Below are positions 10,967-23,649 of a stretch of DNA of 64,000 nt, in pieces. A program made the position numbers and the translations under genes. The notes under the pieces are model-generated. The model had not been told where the DNA came from. It saw nothing but the letters and a program-made list of their open reading frames with translations, and did not search any database. Location: the NCBI RefSeq assembly GCF_000143415.4, contig NW_003314400.1, forward strand, positions 264,923 through 328,922, in the 5' to 3' direction. The stretch comes from Selaginella moellendorffii (lineage: Eukaryota > Streptophyta > Lycopodiopsida > Selaginellales > Selaginellaceae). How positions within the stretch are numbered: the stretch's first letter is position 1; every line of letters starts with the position of its first letter.

Positions 10967-13900
10967 CTATCTGGCAGGATTCTTACACTTAGTTCTTCCT
11001 TTCTTCTCGATCCCTGTCAAGGATTTGAGTATGGACGATACGCTCTGGAGTTGCGATTTAGCGTCTGCGAGCTTCTTCTCGGCCGAGATTTTCTGTGCGG
11101 CAGCGCCCAAGTAGAATCTCTCCAAGTTCCTGCGAGAGACAACCATGGAATGAACTCTCTCTCTGGAAGAACTCTATAAAATTGGAGAGAGCTTACTTGC
11201 GTTCCGCGTCTACTTTGCGCTCCAGGAGCTGCTTGACGTGATCCAGTCGACGTAAAACCAGAGGTTTTGAGCGAGCAACGTCGTCGGCCGAGACCTTGCA
11301 AACCAGCTTGAGGACGTCGACAGCCTTGAAGAAGATCTCCTCCTTGTTCCTGGAAAATGCAAACGTTTCGAGCGTGGTCTGAGACGAGCAATTGTTACCT
11401 TGACATCTGGAGCTGCTCTGCGACCACTTCCAAAGAGGTTGGAGTGTTGAGAATGGTCGTAGCGAGAGCTGGATAGCGTGCCAAGTTGCCGAGGATGGAC
11501 AGTGCGTGCTTTAAAACCTGCTCGTGCGGAGTGCTCCGGTTGGTTGTCTGAATCAGCTGGACAATCTTTCCGATTGCTCCGCCTTCCGCGATGCGGTCGC
11601 AGCAGTATTTCGAGTGACGAGTTGCTACGTCTGCAGCAGTAGAGTTTCCAGTTGCCGAAGTCAAGAAAAGTCGAGGAAGAAAGAAAAGAGTTACCTATAG
11701 TCGCACATATGTGAAGAATGCTGCTGACAGTCTTAAAACTCAGGAGCAATGCAAGAGCCTCGTTCAGGCGATTTCCAAGAGTCATGTTGCAGTCGACAGT
11801 TGCCGCAGCGTACTGAATGCGCAGTCGCAGCTGATATAGCTCGTTGGTTTGTACCTTCCGCGTATTGTAACCTTTCCAAAAGGCCTGAGACAAACTCACG
11901 TTATACCGGGGAAAGCATAGAAACTTGTACCTGAATGAGAATAGCAGAGGAAAGGATCTTCTTAAGCAGAGTGCGAGCTTTCCATCCACGATAACATGAT
12001 TGTATCGTAGTCGCGGCCTGCTTTCTCTTATGAACGTGTGCTGCTTCATCGGATCCAGTGCGCTTCCTGGAACAGAATCCACGCCAATAGGATTGCAAAA
12101 CTGTTGCAGCTCCGTCCAAATTTCTAGACGCTTTCTGAAAACAAACAGTCAACTCGTTACAAACGCTGTTCATTACGTACCTTTTTACTTGTTTGTCTCG
12201 CCTTCCAGCATTCGTAAGCGGCTTGTGCAATATTAGCAGCCTCCGCCTTCTTCCTCTGAACGTGTTTTCTCCATCTCGACTGTATTCTCCTGGCTGCTGA
12301 GTTCACAACAAAACTTCGGGTCGCCAACCAGCTTCTGAAACAAGATTGGATGTGGGAAGCAGCGAGCTTAAGTCGCAAATAGCTTCTTTGAGCTCTTCGT
12401 CGTCTGTAATGGGCTTCAAGAAGGACCACCGCGTTCCTGTACGAGCTAAACCTTTTCTGAGCAGCATATCTCCTGTAACATTTTTGAATCAGAGTCGCAG
12501 CTCCCGTCCAGTTCGATATCCGTTGTCTCACCAAGAAGCCACGAAAAACTGCCTGTATCTTGGTCACCTTTTCCTGTCTGCGCTCTAGAATCCGTCTCCA
12601 CTGCTGTTGCACAGAAACAACGCGAGCCTTGAGCAAAGCGTATGAGCTACGATCAACATAGCCCCTCCATGATGCTTGAATTCTTCGAATGCTGGACAAA
12701 GTCGTCTTCAACCGCTTCTGTTGATCCCAACGCTTATAATGTGCCTGAATTACTGTTCCTGCAGCGCGCCTTTTCTCGTAAGTTCTTCGATCGACCACAG
12801 CGCGCCGTCTCTGCTCGATTCTTTTAACTGCGCATTTTGTCAACACGAACGTTCTGCGAGCTACAAAACATCTCCAAGCTGCCTGGATAGTAACTGCACC
12901 ATCGACAATTTTCCTGTAGTTCTTCCTCCATTTCCAGCCCCTATAATTTCCCTGGATAACTACTGCTGCAGCTCGTTGTTCACGGAACTTCCTGCATTCC
13001 AGTGCAGCCGCCACCTTCCTGATGAACCACCTTGTCCGCACATAAGCTCGACGGGCTCTAAAGCATTTCCATGCAGCCTGGATGGTAACTGCACTCTCGA
13101 TCATCCTTCTGTACTTTCTCGTATGATTCCAGCCCCTGTAACTTGCCTGGATAACTGTGACTGCAGCTCGTTGTTTCCGAAAAGTCCTTTTGCTCAACAC
13201 TGCTTCCCACCTTTGCTCGATCTTTCTAACGAGGAGTTTTGTGAGGAAATACCTCCCGCGAGCAACAAAGCTTCTCCATGCTGCCTGGATTTTAACTATA
13301 CTATCAGCCACCTTCCTGTAACGTCCTCTCTGCGTACTTCCTCTATAAAATGCTTGTATGCGCAGCACGGCGTTTGTTATCCTCAGCGTAGACGCTTCTT
13401 TTCTCGCTTGAAGGAAACTTCGCCATGCCTTTTGAATAATCGTGGCAGCATCGATCTTGCGCTTAAGGGACTTCCGAAAGAGAAACCGTTTCCAGCAGCA
13501 CTGAATCTTGCATACGGCCAGCCTGGTATTAGTGTATACTCGTCTCGTTTTCCAGCCTCGATAACAGCATTGGATACGTATCGCTGAATCGTCCAGTCTT
13601 TGGATTTTCGTCACCTCTGTGTGAATACAAACCATAAGCGAACTCCAAACAGAATGCAGGTTAATATGAATGAACTGACCTTCCGATTGAAGTGCATCCT
13701 TCAGCACCTGCAGCCAAAACTATCTTATTGTTGTTCAAAACTCAAACAAACACAAATTTTGCAACCTGGAGATCCTCGCAAACAAGCTTTGAGAACATTA
13801 GTGCCAAGAGAAAAATCGCATTTTTCTCCATCCAGAAGGAATTCATGGCGCCACCATTACAACATTCTAGCACCTGGAGGACGCCATTAGCTGCAAGATG

Positions 13901-16343
13901 AACTGGCGACATCGTCAAATACAATACCTTTTGCAAAAACCCCATTTTTTTAGTCACATTATACAGTATTTGAAAGTGACAAGGACATCCATTGGACTGT
14001 CAAGGACCACCGAATCGTTAGTGAAGAGAAAATGCTACGAATTTGAAAATTATGACCTCTGGAGAGGGCTCGAAGGCTTCTACAGGCAAACATGCCGGAA
14101 GATAAAAATTGATAAGGTAGCATGATGCGCGTGCAATAAAAAAAGGCGTCTTGAAGTTTTGTAACTCGAAACCGTATGATTTGCATACCATCTGTAACAA
14201 GGAAAAACTCCGTTCCCAGTTTTCTAGAATTTGATATACCTTTCCCCATTTCAAAAGAAGATCAGAAAAATTCAAAGACGAATAATCAACTGGAAACTGC
14301 AATATCATCATTGTGAGAAAACAAAGCACTGTATCCATTAAGTACCTCGGAGCTTTTGCATTCTATGCGAACAATTTCTTGTACAAGCGCCTCCTTGCTT
14401 AAAAGATGTGGTATCTGCAGACGCAGCAGTTAGGCAACCAAGAATCGACAGCGGAAGCAAAAACCTGCACTTGGATTAGAATGTTCCAGGCAAGGGCGAG
14501 CATTATCTCATGGTCCCCGTCAACAATAAAATCCGCAGAAATTGCATATCCATGTTCGTCTTCGAGAGAAACTCCAGCTCGAGAAAGGATTTCAAGGGCA
14601 ACGTCACAGTTATGCTTTTGCCGTTTCCTAAGCGTTGGTGGTAGCTGGATTTTCTGCAGTCACGAGTAGAGTCAGAGAAACTTACGAGCACCAACCAACC
14701 TTTACACCGGAAGTGTCGCCCGATATTACTTGTGCTAATCTGCACAGTCGAACGCCATCTTGAAAATCTTTGAAACTTGTAATTTGAAAGTTGAACTCGA
14801 TCAAAGAAGTCTGTAAGAAACTCCATGTCAGTCAACGATCAAGGAAACAGAAAGCTAAAACCTGGACATGAATCAACCGATAGCCTACAGTGCTCAGATG
14901 AGCCATCAGATCTCCTTCTCCATGCATAGCGTTCTTTAAAATATCTGAAAGCGCACAGTTTACTGGTGAGCAGGCTCTATCATTTTGCTTACCTTGCAAT
15001 GCCTGACGGCTCGACTTGATCACCGAATCTCTACGAAACAAAAGGATTGATCCGCCATCGAGGCCGTCTATACCACGGTCGTTTTGTAGAGCAGTTTGAC
15101 ATCTCAGTCGATCGAGTACTAGAACGAAAATGAGTAGCCGTTTAAGAATGACCCTTCCAAGAGCCTCGTGATAACCCTGCCGATATAATCCTTCAACAGT
15201 TCTGCGAGACAAAAGTGTCAATGTTGCAGAGTCGAAACATCACTTACTTGTTGGTTGAGTAGCATTTTGCAATTCCAGCATGGACAAAAAATTCCTGCTC
15301 GAGCATGCTTTCTAAGTATCTCGCGTCGTTATTGTCAGCGTCGCTTCCGAAACTCAAGCCGAGTACGATATAAAGCCCCAGCTTAAGCCACGGCGGAGAA
15401 AAGCCCAGGAGGACATCGACTGCTTTCTTCCGCAGCCCGACGTCAGCAAGAACAGCACAGCCATCTTTCATCCTCAATTTTCCGTCATCTATACGCTGAT
15501 AAAAATAAAAAGAAAAACGAAAGAACTAAGTTACAATCTCACATTCGATCTTCATACCTTGCCTACTTGAAGCATGATGGAAACAATCTCCTCTCGACAT
15601 ACTGGATCAAACTGCGTGCTCAGACGTTGCCGGAAACTTGACAGAGTAAACAGTGTTCGCAGGCTTTCGTTTTCCTTTCCCGTCAAAGCACTTCCTCTAG
15701 CTTCCCCGTTGGATCTGAAAGATGTTGCTTGCTCCAAGTTTCTCGAATCATTCTTTCTAATCTCCCCAAAGTTGGCGGCTTGCGGTGTCACCACACCAGC
15801 CTTCTTCACTGCCTGTTCCAGAACAAGATTGAACCAGCTCACGTAAAGCTTTTCCTGCGACCGTAGCGAGTTTTCTCTCTTCGCGACCATTGTTTCAGGA
15901 TAGTCGACTGGCTTGTTTTTCTTCTTTCCGGACAGAGGTGGCCGCAAGACCGCTTGCTTCGATCGGAGAGGCTTGGAAGCTGTTCGTGACGACGTTTTCT
16001 CAAAGTCGATCGACGGCGAGTAAGGGAATAGAACATTATTTTGCCTGTTGCTTGCCTTCAAGGGTGTGATTTGCGACGAGAACGAGCTCCGCAAGCGTGG
16101 GGGCAGCAGTGGTCCAGGCGGGAGGGAGACACAACTGATCTTGCTATGGAAATTCTCATCGTTCTCGCACGCCTGTGGAGCAGCTTCTTTCGGCTTATCA
16201 ATCTGCGTCTTGTCAGCGCGAGAAATCCTGCCCCTGGTGGACACATTCCCGCCCGGCGACGTGAAAACCAGCGGACTCTGGCACCAGAGGATGAAATCCG
16301 CGTCGAGCCTCGGATCTTGGCGCTTGGAAACCGGCGTATCCAT
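10967..16343 (-). CDS. ASPM: ASPM-like protein (calponin homology plus about 20 IQ motifs)
   Basis: Plant homologue of abnormal spindle/ASPM, a calmodulin-binding protein of spindle poles and microtubules. The N-terminal exon (16343 to about 15560) is Ser/Arg-rich with little structure. It is followed by an ASPM N-terminal region, then calponin-homology segments (around 14500-14880 and 14000-14350: ITSFKDFQDGVRLCRLAQ and LLLKWG). Next comes a long exon (about 13560-12190) made of repeated IQ motifs such as IQCCYRGWKTRR and IQAAWRSFVARGR. The C-terminus is helical and armadillo-like (about 11660-11400), ending with a coiled coil. I count roughly 20 IQ motifs. The start is the ATG at 16343; one codon upstream is TTG. 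Internal exon borders between 13600 and 15500 were not all resolved. It ends 76 bp before the MED16 start on the same strand. Confidence 0.88.
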
Positions 16344-16608
16344 CAAATCCCTCTACGTTACCCTGATTCGCAGACACATATATCCTGATTCTCCAAAAGG
16401 AGAGAAATGGACCTCTAGTACCTCACAGATGCGATCGTCCTCCTTCGATCGCCATCGCCATCGCTTCTTCACAATATGACCGTTAGACCTAAAACCGCAG
16501 CCGTTCGATCTACTCTGCCAATCGAACGGTCCAAAATTCGAATGTTTGGGTTTAACCAGGAATATGCTTAAATAAGATATATACGAAGAATATACTCGTC
16601 ATTTGGAA

Positions 16609-17602
16609 TCAAAAGAGGGTCACAATGGACTGGACTAACGCATTGGGCATGGAGAAAAATGGGGAATGATCTGAATTGAGCTCCAAAACCTTGAGTGGAG
16701 GGGTCTGCTTGATCATCTCCTCCTGGATTTCCAGTGGAATGGTTTTGTCCTTCTTAGCTTTGATGTAATAGCGAGGAACTTTGCCATAGTTTGCAACAGT
16801 GAAGCTCACAGTGGGATCAAAGTATGGGAATGGTTTTAGTATCGACTTGGCAAGAACAAAGTCCTGGAATTCAGCTGTTTTAGAAACTTTGTTTGAAGCT
16901 CCTCATAGTTACCTGTGGAGGAGATCTCTGGTATAGCATTTCTCGGGCATGCTCGGGCTTAAATGAGCCAGCAGTAACAGAGCCATTTCTAAACGAAAGT
17001 ATGAATTTGTCTCCAAGTCCTTGCGCGATCTTTCAATGAGATTTAGATTCATTAGAAAGCAATCTAAGATCCAAAGATATGGATGCTTACCTTGTTGTAA
17101 ATGCTAAGGGCTTGAGATCCATTGCTAGGGAGCATAATAGCAGTAATGTAAACAGCTCCAGAGATTTTCTGGGGGAATCTTTCCATAGCATATGTAAGAG
17201 AAATGCCCCCTAAACTATGTCCGACCAAGATCACCTGCAAGAACGATAGAAAATTAACAGGAACTTCTCAAAGTATACCTTGACGTTTGCTGGCAAAGAC
17301 TCGAGCAATTCGATCAAAGGGACCGAGTAAGTCTCCAGGTTACCGACGGTTTTTGCATCCACGCCGTTGGTCCCAGCGCTGGTTAAATCCACAGCCTCCA
17401 CCCTGTGGCCCTCTTGTTCCAGCTTGTGTGTGACTTTGTACCAACACCAGGCACCATGGCCAGCTCCATGAACTAAAACAAAATGGAGCTTCTTAGGAAC
17501 CTTTTGCTCTAGTTTGACACCATTGGCGACCAAAACATCACAAGATGAAATGTAATAGAGCACAATCCAAGTGATGAGAACGATCAAACTATGATCAAAC
17601 AT
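16609..17602 (-). CDS. Methylesterase-like alpha/beta hydrolase 1
   Basis: Member of the plant methylesterase/hydroxynitrile lyase family (SABP2, MES, PNAE type), which hydrolyse methyl esters of hormones such as salicylate, jasmonate or auxin. The actual substrate is unknown. Four exons fit: 17602-17279, 17234-17091, 17029-16913 and 16863-16609, giving 279 aa. Visible features are an N-terminal hydrophobic leader, the HFVLVHGAGHGAWCWYKV oxyanion region, the nucleophile motif GHSLGG at the start of exon 2, an Asp in KKDKTIP and the catalytic His in SDHSPFF. The leader suggests secretion, which is unusual since the well-studied family members are cytosolic. It is the first gene of the cluster and the least similar to the others. 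Confidence 0.88.
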
Positions 17603-17739
17603 TGTAAATTCTGTACAGGCATTTAGGCTTTACCAAGGTTTTCTATGCTGACTAAAAAATAGTGTTCCTCGTGCATGTCGTCAGTTGGCTTTGACTGCCA
17701 CATAGGATATTATCTTGACTTTGTTTGAATCATTGAATT

Positions 17740-18690
17740 TACATGATAGAATGAACTAAGTTCTTGTGCTTTGAGAAAAATGGAGAATGGTCTGAATGAA
17801 GCTCTAGAACCTTAGCAGAGGTGTCTGTTTATCGTACACTCTTGACTGTCCAGTGGAATGGTGAAATCTTTTGTGGCTTTGACAAAGTAAGGAACACTTC
17901 ATAGTTTGCTGCGGTGAAGATCACGGTAGGGTCAAGAAACGGGAATGACTTTAGAATTGATTTGGAGAGGACAACATCCTGTAAGTGATTTCAAAGATGG
18001 AGATCACGAAGGAGAATTAAAATCATGCATTCTTATCACCTCTGGAGGAGATTTTGGGTATAGAAGTTGTCAAGAAAGCTCTAGCTTAAGCGAACTAGCA
18101 GCAGGTGTTGAAGAGGAGCCTTTACGAAATAGAGGCGCTTCTAAATCATACAAATCTCCCATGGCTTAGTGTTAATTATATGGCTGTAGTTTAGTAGAAT
18201 TTCAATAGAATTATAAAATTCTATAATAATAATAATAATAATATGATTCAGTACCTGGTTGAAAACAATTCAAGCTTGAGTGGCATTAAGCGCAGTTACA
18301 AAAAAAGATCCAGCAACTCTCTTGGAAACTTTCCATGGCATATGTAAGTGAAAGACCTATGAAATCACCTGGATATTTCATACAGTTTATATAAAATGAA
18401 ATATATGTGATTATCTTTTCCTTTGAAGCAGTCGGACCAAAGAATCCGATTAAGTCTCCAACTTATCCACTGTAAGTACATCCATACCGCTCGTTGCAAC
18501 GCTAGTTAAGTCCAGCGGATCCACTTGGCCTGTTCCTCAAGCCCTTGTGTGACTTTATACCAGCCGCGGCCAGCTCCATGCATGAAGTGGAACTTACTGG
18601 ATTCATGGTTGCTTGCTTGTGCGAGGATAGCACAGGTGTGAGGAGAATCAAAGAGATAATGAGGTGAACCATTTGAGCTATACAAATTTT
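17740..18690 (-). pseudogene. Methylesterase-like pseudogene
   Basis: All four exon regions of the family are recognisable in order on the minus strand (exon 4 about 17760-17980, exon 3 about 18030-18170, exon 2 about 18255-18360, exon 1 about 18430-18680). They are full of deletions, stops and frameshifts. The GHSL nucleophile region is lost, and the HGAG region is shortened. It is most like the gene at 20431-21416. Confidence 0.85.
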
Positions 18691-18889
18691 GCCACTATAG
18701 ACAAACCGTATAGAAGAACCTTGTAGAAGAGCGTAGAAAAATCGGGTGAACTATATCATCACTAGTCGTTCAGAAGTCATTGTTGGAAAAGACTTCTAAT
18801 TTTTTTTTACTGGAACATTTTGACTTTGACACGGACTTCTTAAAGATGTACATTATATTATTACATGCTTTTAAATCCTCATTATATGA

Positions 18890-19855
18890 TTAAGCCAGAG
18901 ACAATAGCAGCTTCACTAACGCAAGTGGGGTGGAGAAAAATGGCGAGTGATCACTGTCAAGCGTTAAGACTTGGAGTGGAGGGTTCTCGTAAATCATTTC
19001 CTCTTGACGTGCCACTAGAATAACTTGATCCTGGAGTGTTTTGATGAAGTAACGAGGAACACCTCCATAGTTGGCAGAGGTGAAGTTCACAGCAACATCG
19101 AACAGCGGGAATGGCTTAAGCAGTGATTTCGCCAAAATAACATCCTACGTAAAAGTATCTGTTAATGAAAACTTCTAAGCTTTGTTTGTTTACCTGTGAA
19201 GGAGATTTGTTATATAGCACTTGTTGGGCGCGGTCTAGTTTAAATGCAGCAGCCGAAGGTACCGTGGAGCCATTTGAAAATATCAGTGTCAAGCTGCCGG
19301 GAGTTCCCTTTCATAATGAAAGCGACTAAAATAAAAAACTAACAATCAAAATAATTACCGGCTGGTTGAAGATCTCCCGAGCCCGAGTTGCATTGTGAGA
19401 AAACATAAAAGCAGCGAGATAAACAGCTTTGGAGATTCGGCTAGGCATTTTCTCCAAGGCGTATGTAAGCGTGATTCCTCCCGAGCTATGGCCAACCAAG
19501 ATCACCTGAAAGTTTCAATAGAAGCGAGAAACTCAAATTCCCCCAAAAAACTTACACAACTTACTGTGTCATTCACGGACTCAAGCATCTGGATCAAGGG
19601 AGCCGAATACCTCTCCACGCTACCAACGGTGGTAGCATCGACACTGCTCGTTCCAGCACTGACCAAATCCAAGGTGTCCACTTGGTGGCCAGATTGTTGC
19701 AATGCATTCGCGATTTTGTACCAGCACCACGCACCATGGCCAGCTCCATGAACAAGAACAAAATGGTGTTTCTTGGCATCCACAATTTTACCAGAGACTG
19801 GGAACTGGAGAAGAAAGAGAACAACTATGCCTAAGAAGGCCGCAATCCATCCCAT
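18890..19855 (-). CDS. Methylesterase-like alpha/beta hydrolase 2
   Basis: Four exons fit with GT-AG introns and no frame breaks: 19855-19565, 19505-19359, 19307-19194 and 19144-18890, giving 268 aa. It has a hydrophobic leader, HFVLVHGAGHGAWCWYK, GHSSGG at the nucleophile, an Asp in LQDQVIL and the catalytic His in SDHSPFF. Exon 2 is three bases longer than in genes 1, 3 and 5, adding a Pro before the splice. This marks it as the sister of the gene at 24977-25944, with which it also shares exon 3 length and much intron sequence. Role as in the family: ester hydrolysis, substrate unknown. Confidence 0.88.
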
Positions 19856-20004
19856 AGCCCTGTTGATCCAAGAAGCAATCTGAGTCTTACAAAGATTGTT
19901 TAAGTTAAAAAACTTGCGAGTATAAAAGAATATACTTTATTCGATAGCATGCTTTAGCGAGTATTTTTGAACCTTAGGTATATTCGTTTGTGGAACTGAT
20001 AGTT

Positions 20005-20390
20005 AGCTTACCTGTGAAGGAGATCTGCATTTCTCTGGTGCTCTAGCTTAAATGAGCCGGCAGTAATTCCAAACAAAAGTGTCTCCAGGTCCTTGGGCGA
20101 TCTTTCAATGAGATCTAGATTCAGTAGAAGCAATAGATGCAAAGATATAGATGCTTATCGAAGGGGCCAAGTAGTTTTCCAGGCTACCGACTGTGGTTGC
20201 ATCCACGCCGTTGGTCCCGGTGCTCAGTTAAATCCATAGCGTCCACCCCCTCTTGTTCCAGCTTGTGTGTGACTTTGTCCGGTTAAAAGCTTTCTGAAAC
20301 TTTTGCCCATGGGCGATTAAAACATCACAAGATGAAGTGTAATAAAGTGATGAAGACGATCAAACTATGATTAGACATCAGACATTTTGT
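20005..20390 (-). pseudogene. Methylesterase-like pseudogene, internally deleted
   Basis: This is a shrunken copy of the 16609-17602 gene. It retains the end of exon 3, the start of exon 3, then jumps to exon 1 sequence (including the DAKTVG-type region as DATTVG). Exon 2 and the nucleophile are missing. No open frame remains. Confidence 0.8.
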
Positions 20391-20430
20391 AATAAGCCGG
20401 CCTAGAAATACAGTGACTGCCACAATTTCT

Positions 20431-21416
20431 TTACTTTTTGACAAAATCTTTGACCACTGACATGATAGAGTGAACTAAGTTCTTGGGCATTGAGAAAAAT
20501 GGAGAGTGGTCTGAATGAAGCTCTAGAACCTTTTGCGGAGGATTCTGCTTGATCATGTCCTCTTGACGTCTCAGTGGAATGGTGCGGTCTTTCGTGGCTT
20601 TGATAAAGTAGCGAGGAATACTTCCATAGTTTGCTGCAGTGAAGCTCACGGCAGGGTCAAGAATCGGGAATGGCTTTAGAATCGATTTGGCAAGGACCAC
20701 ATCCTGTAAGTTGGAGAAAGATTACAAAGGAGAATTGACAACAGTAAAATTTATTACCTCTGGAGGAGATTTTTGGTACAGAAGTTGTCGAGCAAACTGT
20801 AGCTTGAACGAAGAAGCAGCAGGTGTTGAAGAGGAGCTATTACGAAATAGAGGTGTCATATATTTTTGTAAACCTTGAGTAATCTGTAATATAGAATTAT
20901 AAAATAGTAATAATTATTATTATTATAGTACCTGGCTGTAAGCTCGCCGAGCTTGAGTTGCATTCGAAGATAGCATAAGCGCAGTTACGAAAAAAGATCC
21001 AGAAATTCTCTCTGGAAACTTTTCCATGGCATATGTAAGTGAAAGACCTGCTAGACTATGCCCAACTAAAATCACCTGGAAATTTCATACAATTTACAGT
21101 CATTCCTTTGATAAAATAGATGTGTTACCTTTTCCTTTGGTGGAAGTGATTCAAGCAGTTGAACCAAAGGAACCGAGTAAGTCTCCAAGCTATCCACTGC
21201 AAGTGCATCCACACCACTCGTTCCAGCGCTGGTTAAATCCAGTGCATCCACTTTGTGGCCCTGTTCCTCAAGCTCTTGTGTGACTTTATACCAGCACCAT
21301 GCTCCATGGCCAGCTCCATGCACTAGAACAAAGTGGAACTTACTAGATTCCTGGTTGCTTGCTTGTGCGAGGATCGCGCAGGCAAGGAGAGTCCAATAGA
21401 TAAAGAGATGAACCAT
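20431..21416 (-). CDS. Methylesterase-like alpha/beta hydrolase 3
   Basis: Four exons: 21416-21129, 21075-20932, 20883-20758 and 20703-20431, giving 276 aa. The leader is hydrophobic and ends near AILAQAS. The HGAGHGAWCWYK, GHSLAGLS, TKDRTIP and SDHSPFF motifs carry the expected Ser, Asp and His. The C-terminus is longer than in its relatives (ends KDFVKK). Exon 1, intron 1 and most of exon 2 are almost identical to the gene at 27118-28089 on the other strand, whereas exons 3 and 4 are clearly different. I chose the ATG at 21416 because the frame upstream has only a GTG. Confidence 0.9.
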
Positions 21417-21574
21417 TTGTGCCACTACTGTGTAGAAGAACCGTATAGAAGTAGAAGAGCGTAGAACAGATGGGCAAAATATATTGTCACCAAGTCGTTC
21501 AGAAGTCTTTGTTGGAGAGGACCTCTAGTCTTTTTGACTGTAACTTTTTGACTTTGACTTACTTGACTATTGAC

Positions 21575-21660
21575 TAGAACTTACTGGATTTATGTTTGCT
21601 TGCTTGTGCAAGGATAACATAGGTAAGGAGAATAATGAGATTTGAGTTAAGGGCCAACCC
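21575..21660 (-). pseudogene. Methylesterase exon 1 fragment
   Basis: A short piece on the minus strand repeats the leader of methylesterase genes 3 and 5 (LLTYVILAQAS followed by a KSSKF match). It stops before the HGAG motif. The flanking DNA (21430-21560) matches the upstream flank of the pseudogene at 17740-18690, so a whole promoter-plus-start block was copied. Confidence 0.7.
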
Positions 21661-22959
21661 ATCCAGTGTATGAGGGGAATTTTTTTGGTATATATGGAAT
21701 TCAAAAACCATAACATGGAATTTTAGGGCAACTAAGCTCTTGTCCGATAAGCTTTTCAAGCTTGGATGTTTGGCTTCCTCCTTGGGCTCTTGTTGAAGAA
21801 TCTGTTTGTTCTATATTTTTGCATAACTATTTCAAATTTTTGAAGTTTTTCCTGTAGCAAGTCCAACTTAATTCTTTGTTCATTTTCTTTTTGTTTCTCT
21901 CCAACTTTTGTGCTTCTTTCACTGCTGTTGTTTGTAAGTTGAAATTCTCCCATTAGCTCTTCTAATCAAACAATCTCCTGCATAAACTTCCTCAATTTTT
22001 GTGGCCTTTGCTGGCAGTAATGTATTCTAAGTTGTTCCATAGGGAAAACCTCTACCTCTCCCATGTTTGTAATTACTGTTGAGTTTACGTGAAAAATAAC
22101 ATTTGTGAGCTGAGCCATAAATTTCTTTCATTGTTGGCTAGTGAGGGGGAAATTTTCTTAGTGGTCATTTCCTCCCAGCGGTCCGCCTGTCAACCTATTG
22201 ACTATCTCTGTAAGAATATTTAAATATTGTACTATAAACTTTTTTATCTCCATAAATTTGAAAAGGAATATAACGAGAATCCAAAACTATTTTGTCAAGC
22301 TTTGAGCAGGCAAGTAAAAAGATGATACAATATGACGTGTATGCTCCACCAGGACAGAGATAACTAGAGCGTAGTCTAGCACTTGTTCCTGCGGTATAAA
22401 GCAAGTGTCCAAAAGTCTTTCAAGTAGAAAAGATCAAAGCGAAAGCTTACCGGCTTTGTGATTGAAAACTGGTTCATGATATCCATGCATTGTCGGTCTT
22501 GTCCTCCTTTGCTGTGACTCCAGCAGCGCTTGGAGACGATTCATTGGAAGGAGCCGGAGGCTGGGAAGGCCTTCTTCTCTCGTGACAGAGCTCGAAACAT
22601 CAAGCACATCCGTCGTCGTTGGCGATTAAGATCCTGACCATAAAAGCGGGATATATGTTCTCCAAGAAAAAGCATTCAGTTATGTGTAAGAGCACCAAAT
22701 ACTGAGTATACAATGAGCAACATATCGACAATTCAGGCAACGTAACATAAGCACTTGTGTATGTGAGGAAAAACACATACCAGCGGCAAGTTTGTATGAG
22801 ATTCCAAGCTCTATAGCTGCAAAACCAGGGATCCAACACAGTGATGAGACAAGATGCTCTCGAAGTATGACGTGGTGCTGACAGGCACACGACATTACCA
22901 TGGAAAATTCAGCGAAGAGAAAAAATCGACACCTGGGGATCAGAATGTGCCTAAGCCCA
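21661..22959. other. Gene-poor stretch
   Basis: AT-rich DNA. On the minus strand near 21756-21953 there is a short, Lys/Glu-rich, coiled-coil-like frame that might be a retroelement gag remnant, but I cannot place it. Around 22410-22910 the minus strand has broken frames without any motif I recognise. I see no RNA gene. Confidence 0.4.
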
Positions 22960-23530
22960 AGCTACACGTGGCAAAATCCAAACCACCCATGACGAGAACG
23001 TCTCCCATGTATGGCAAATCCGGGACTTTCGATTCCATGTGCGGGACCCAACGACGCTAGTTTTTGATCGAATTCCAGTGTGGGACGTGGTTTGCTTAAA
23101 TTCCATTGTCATGGAATGTGATTATTTCGGTGTATGGAGATTTTCTCGAAGCAAAGAAGCTATTCGATAGGATGGAACGAGATTCTCACAACAAAAGACT
23201 GATCAATCCAGACTCGACGATCGTTGCGCAGAGATCTTGATGGAGCACGAAAGTTCTTTGCGAGGACGACACCGTGTCATGAGCAACACTTACCAACTCA
23301 TTTGCGTAGCATGGCTGCACTATTCTAGCAACAAGGATGTCAAACTGCGATCAATCTCTTTGATTCAATGACCGTTTTTCTAACAAAGACAATACTCGTC
23401 AAGGAAAGAAGAGAAAGAACAAAAACGAGAAAGGAGAAAAGCTCGAGATTAACAATTTTGGGGAGGAATTAGAATATGACAGGTGAGGAGAATTAGTCAC
23501 GTAGCTATTTTTCTTCCGTGAGCTTCGCAG
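22960..23530 (+). repeat. Dispersed PPR-derived repeat, copy 2
   Basis: The counterpart of 4755-5145, in the same orientation. It retains more PPR sequence: a WDVVCLNSIV segment, then GDFLEAKKLFDRM in another frame, then stops. Insertions of up to about 60 bp distinguish the two copies. Confidence 0.75.
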
Positions 23531-23649
23531 CTTATAAAGTTCTTAAGTTCCATCCTTCGTATGTAAGTTCTTCACTAAATTACCACTTTGTTCTATGTAA
23601 AGTTCTTCGCTATGTTTTTCTTCTGTGATTTTCACAAGATTTCTTGCAA

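Noticed and set aside
12676-13587. Long open frame on the plus strand opposite the ASPM IQ region
   Set aside because: It mirrors the repeated IQ codons of the real minus-strand exon and has no motif of its own.
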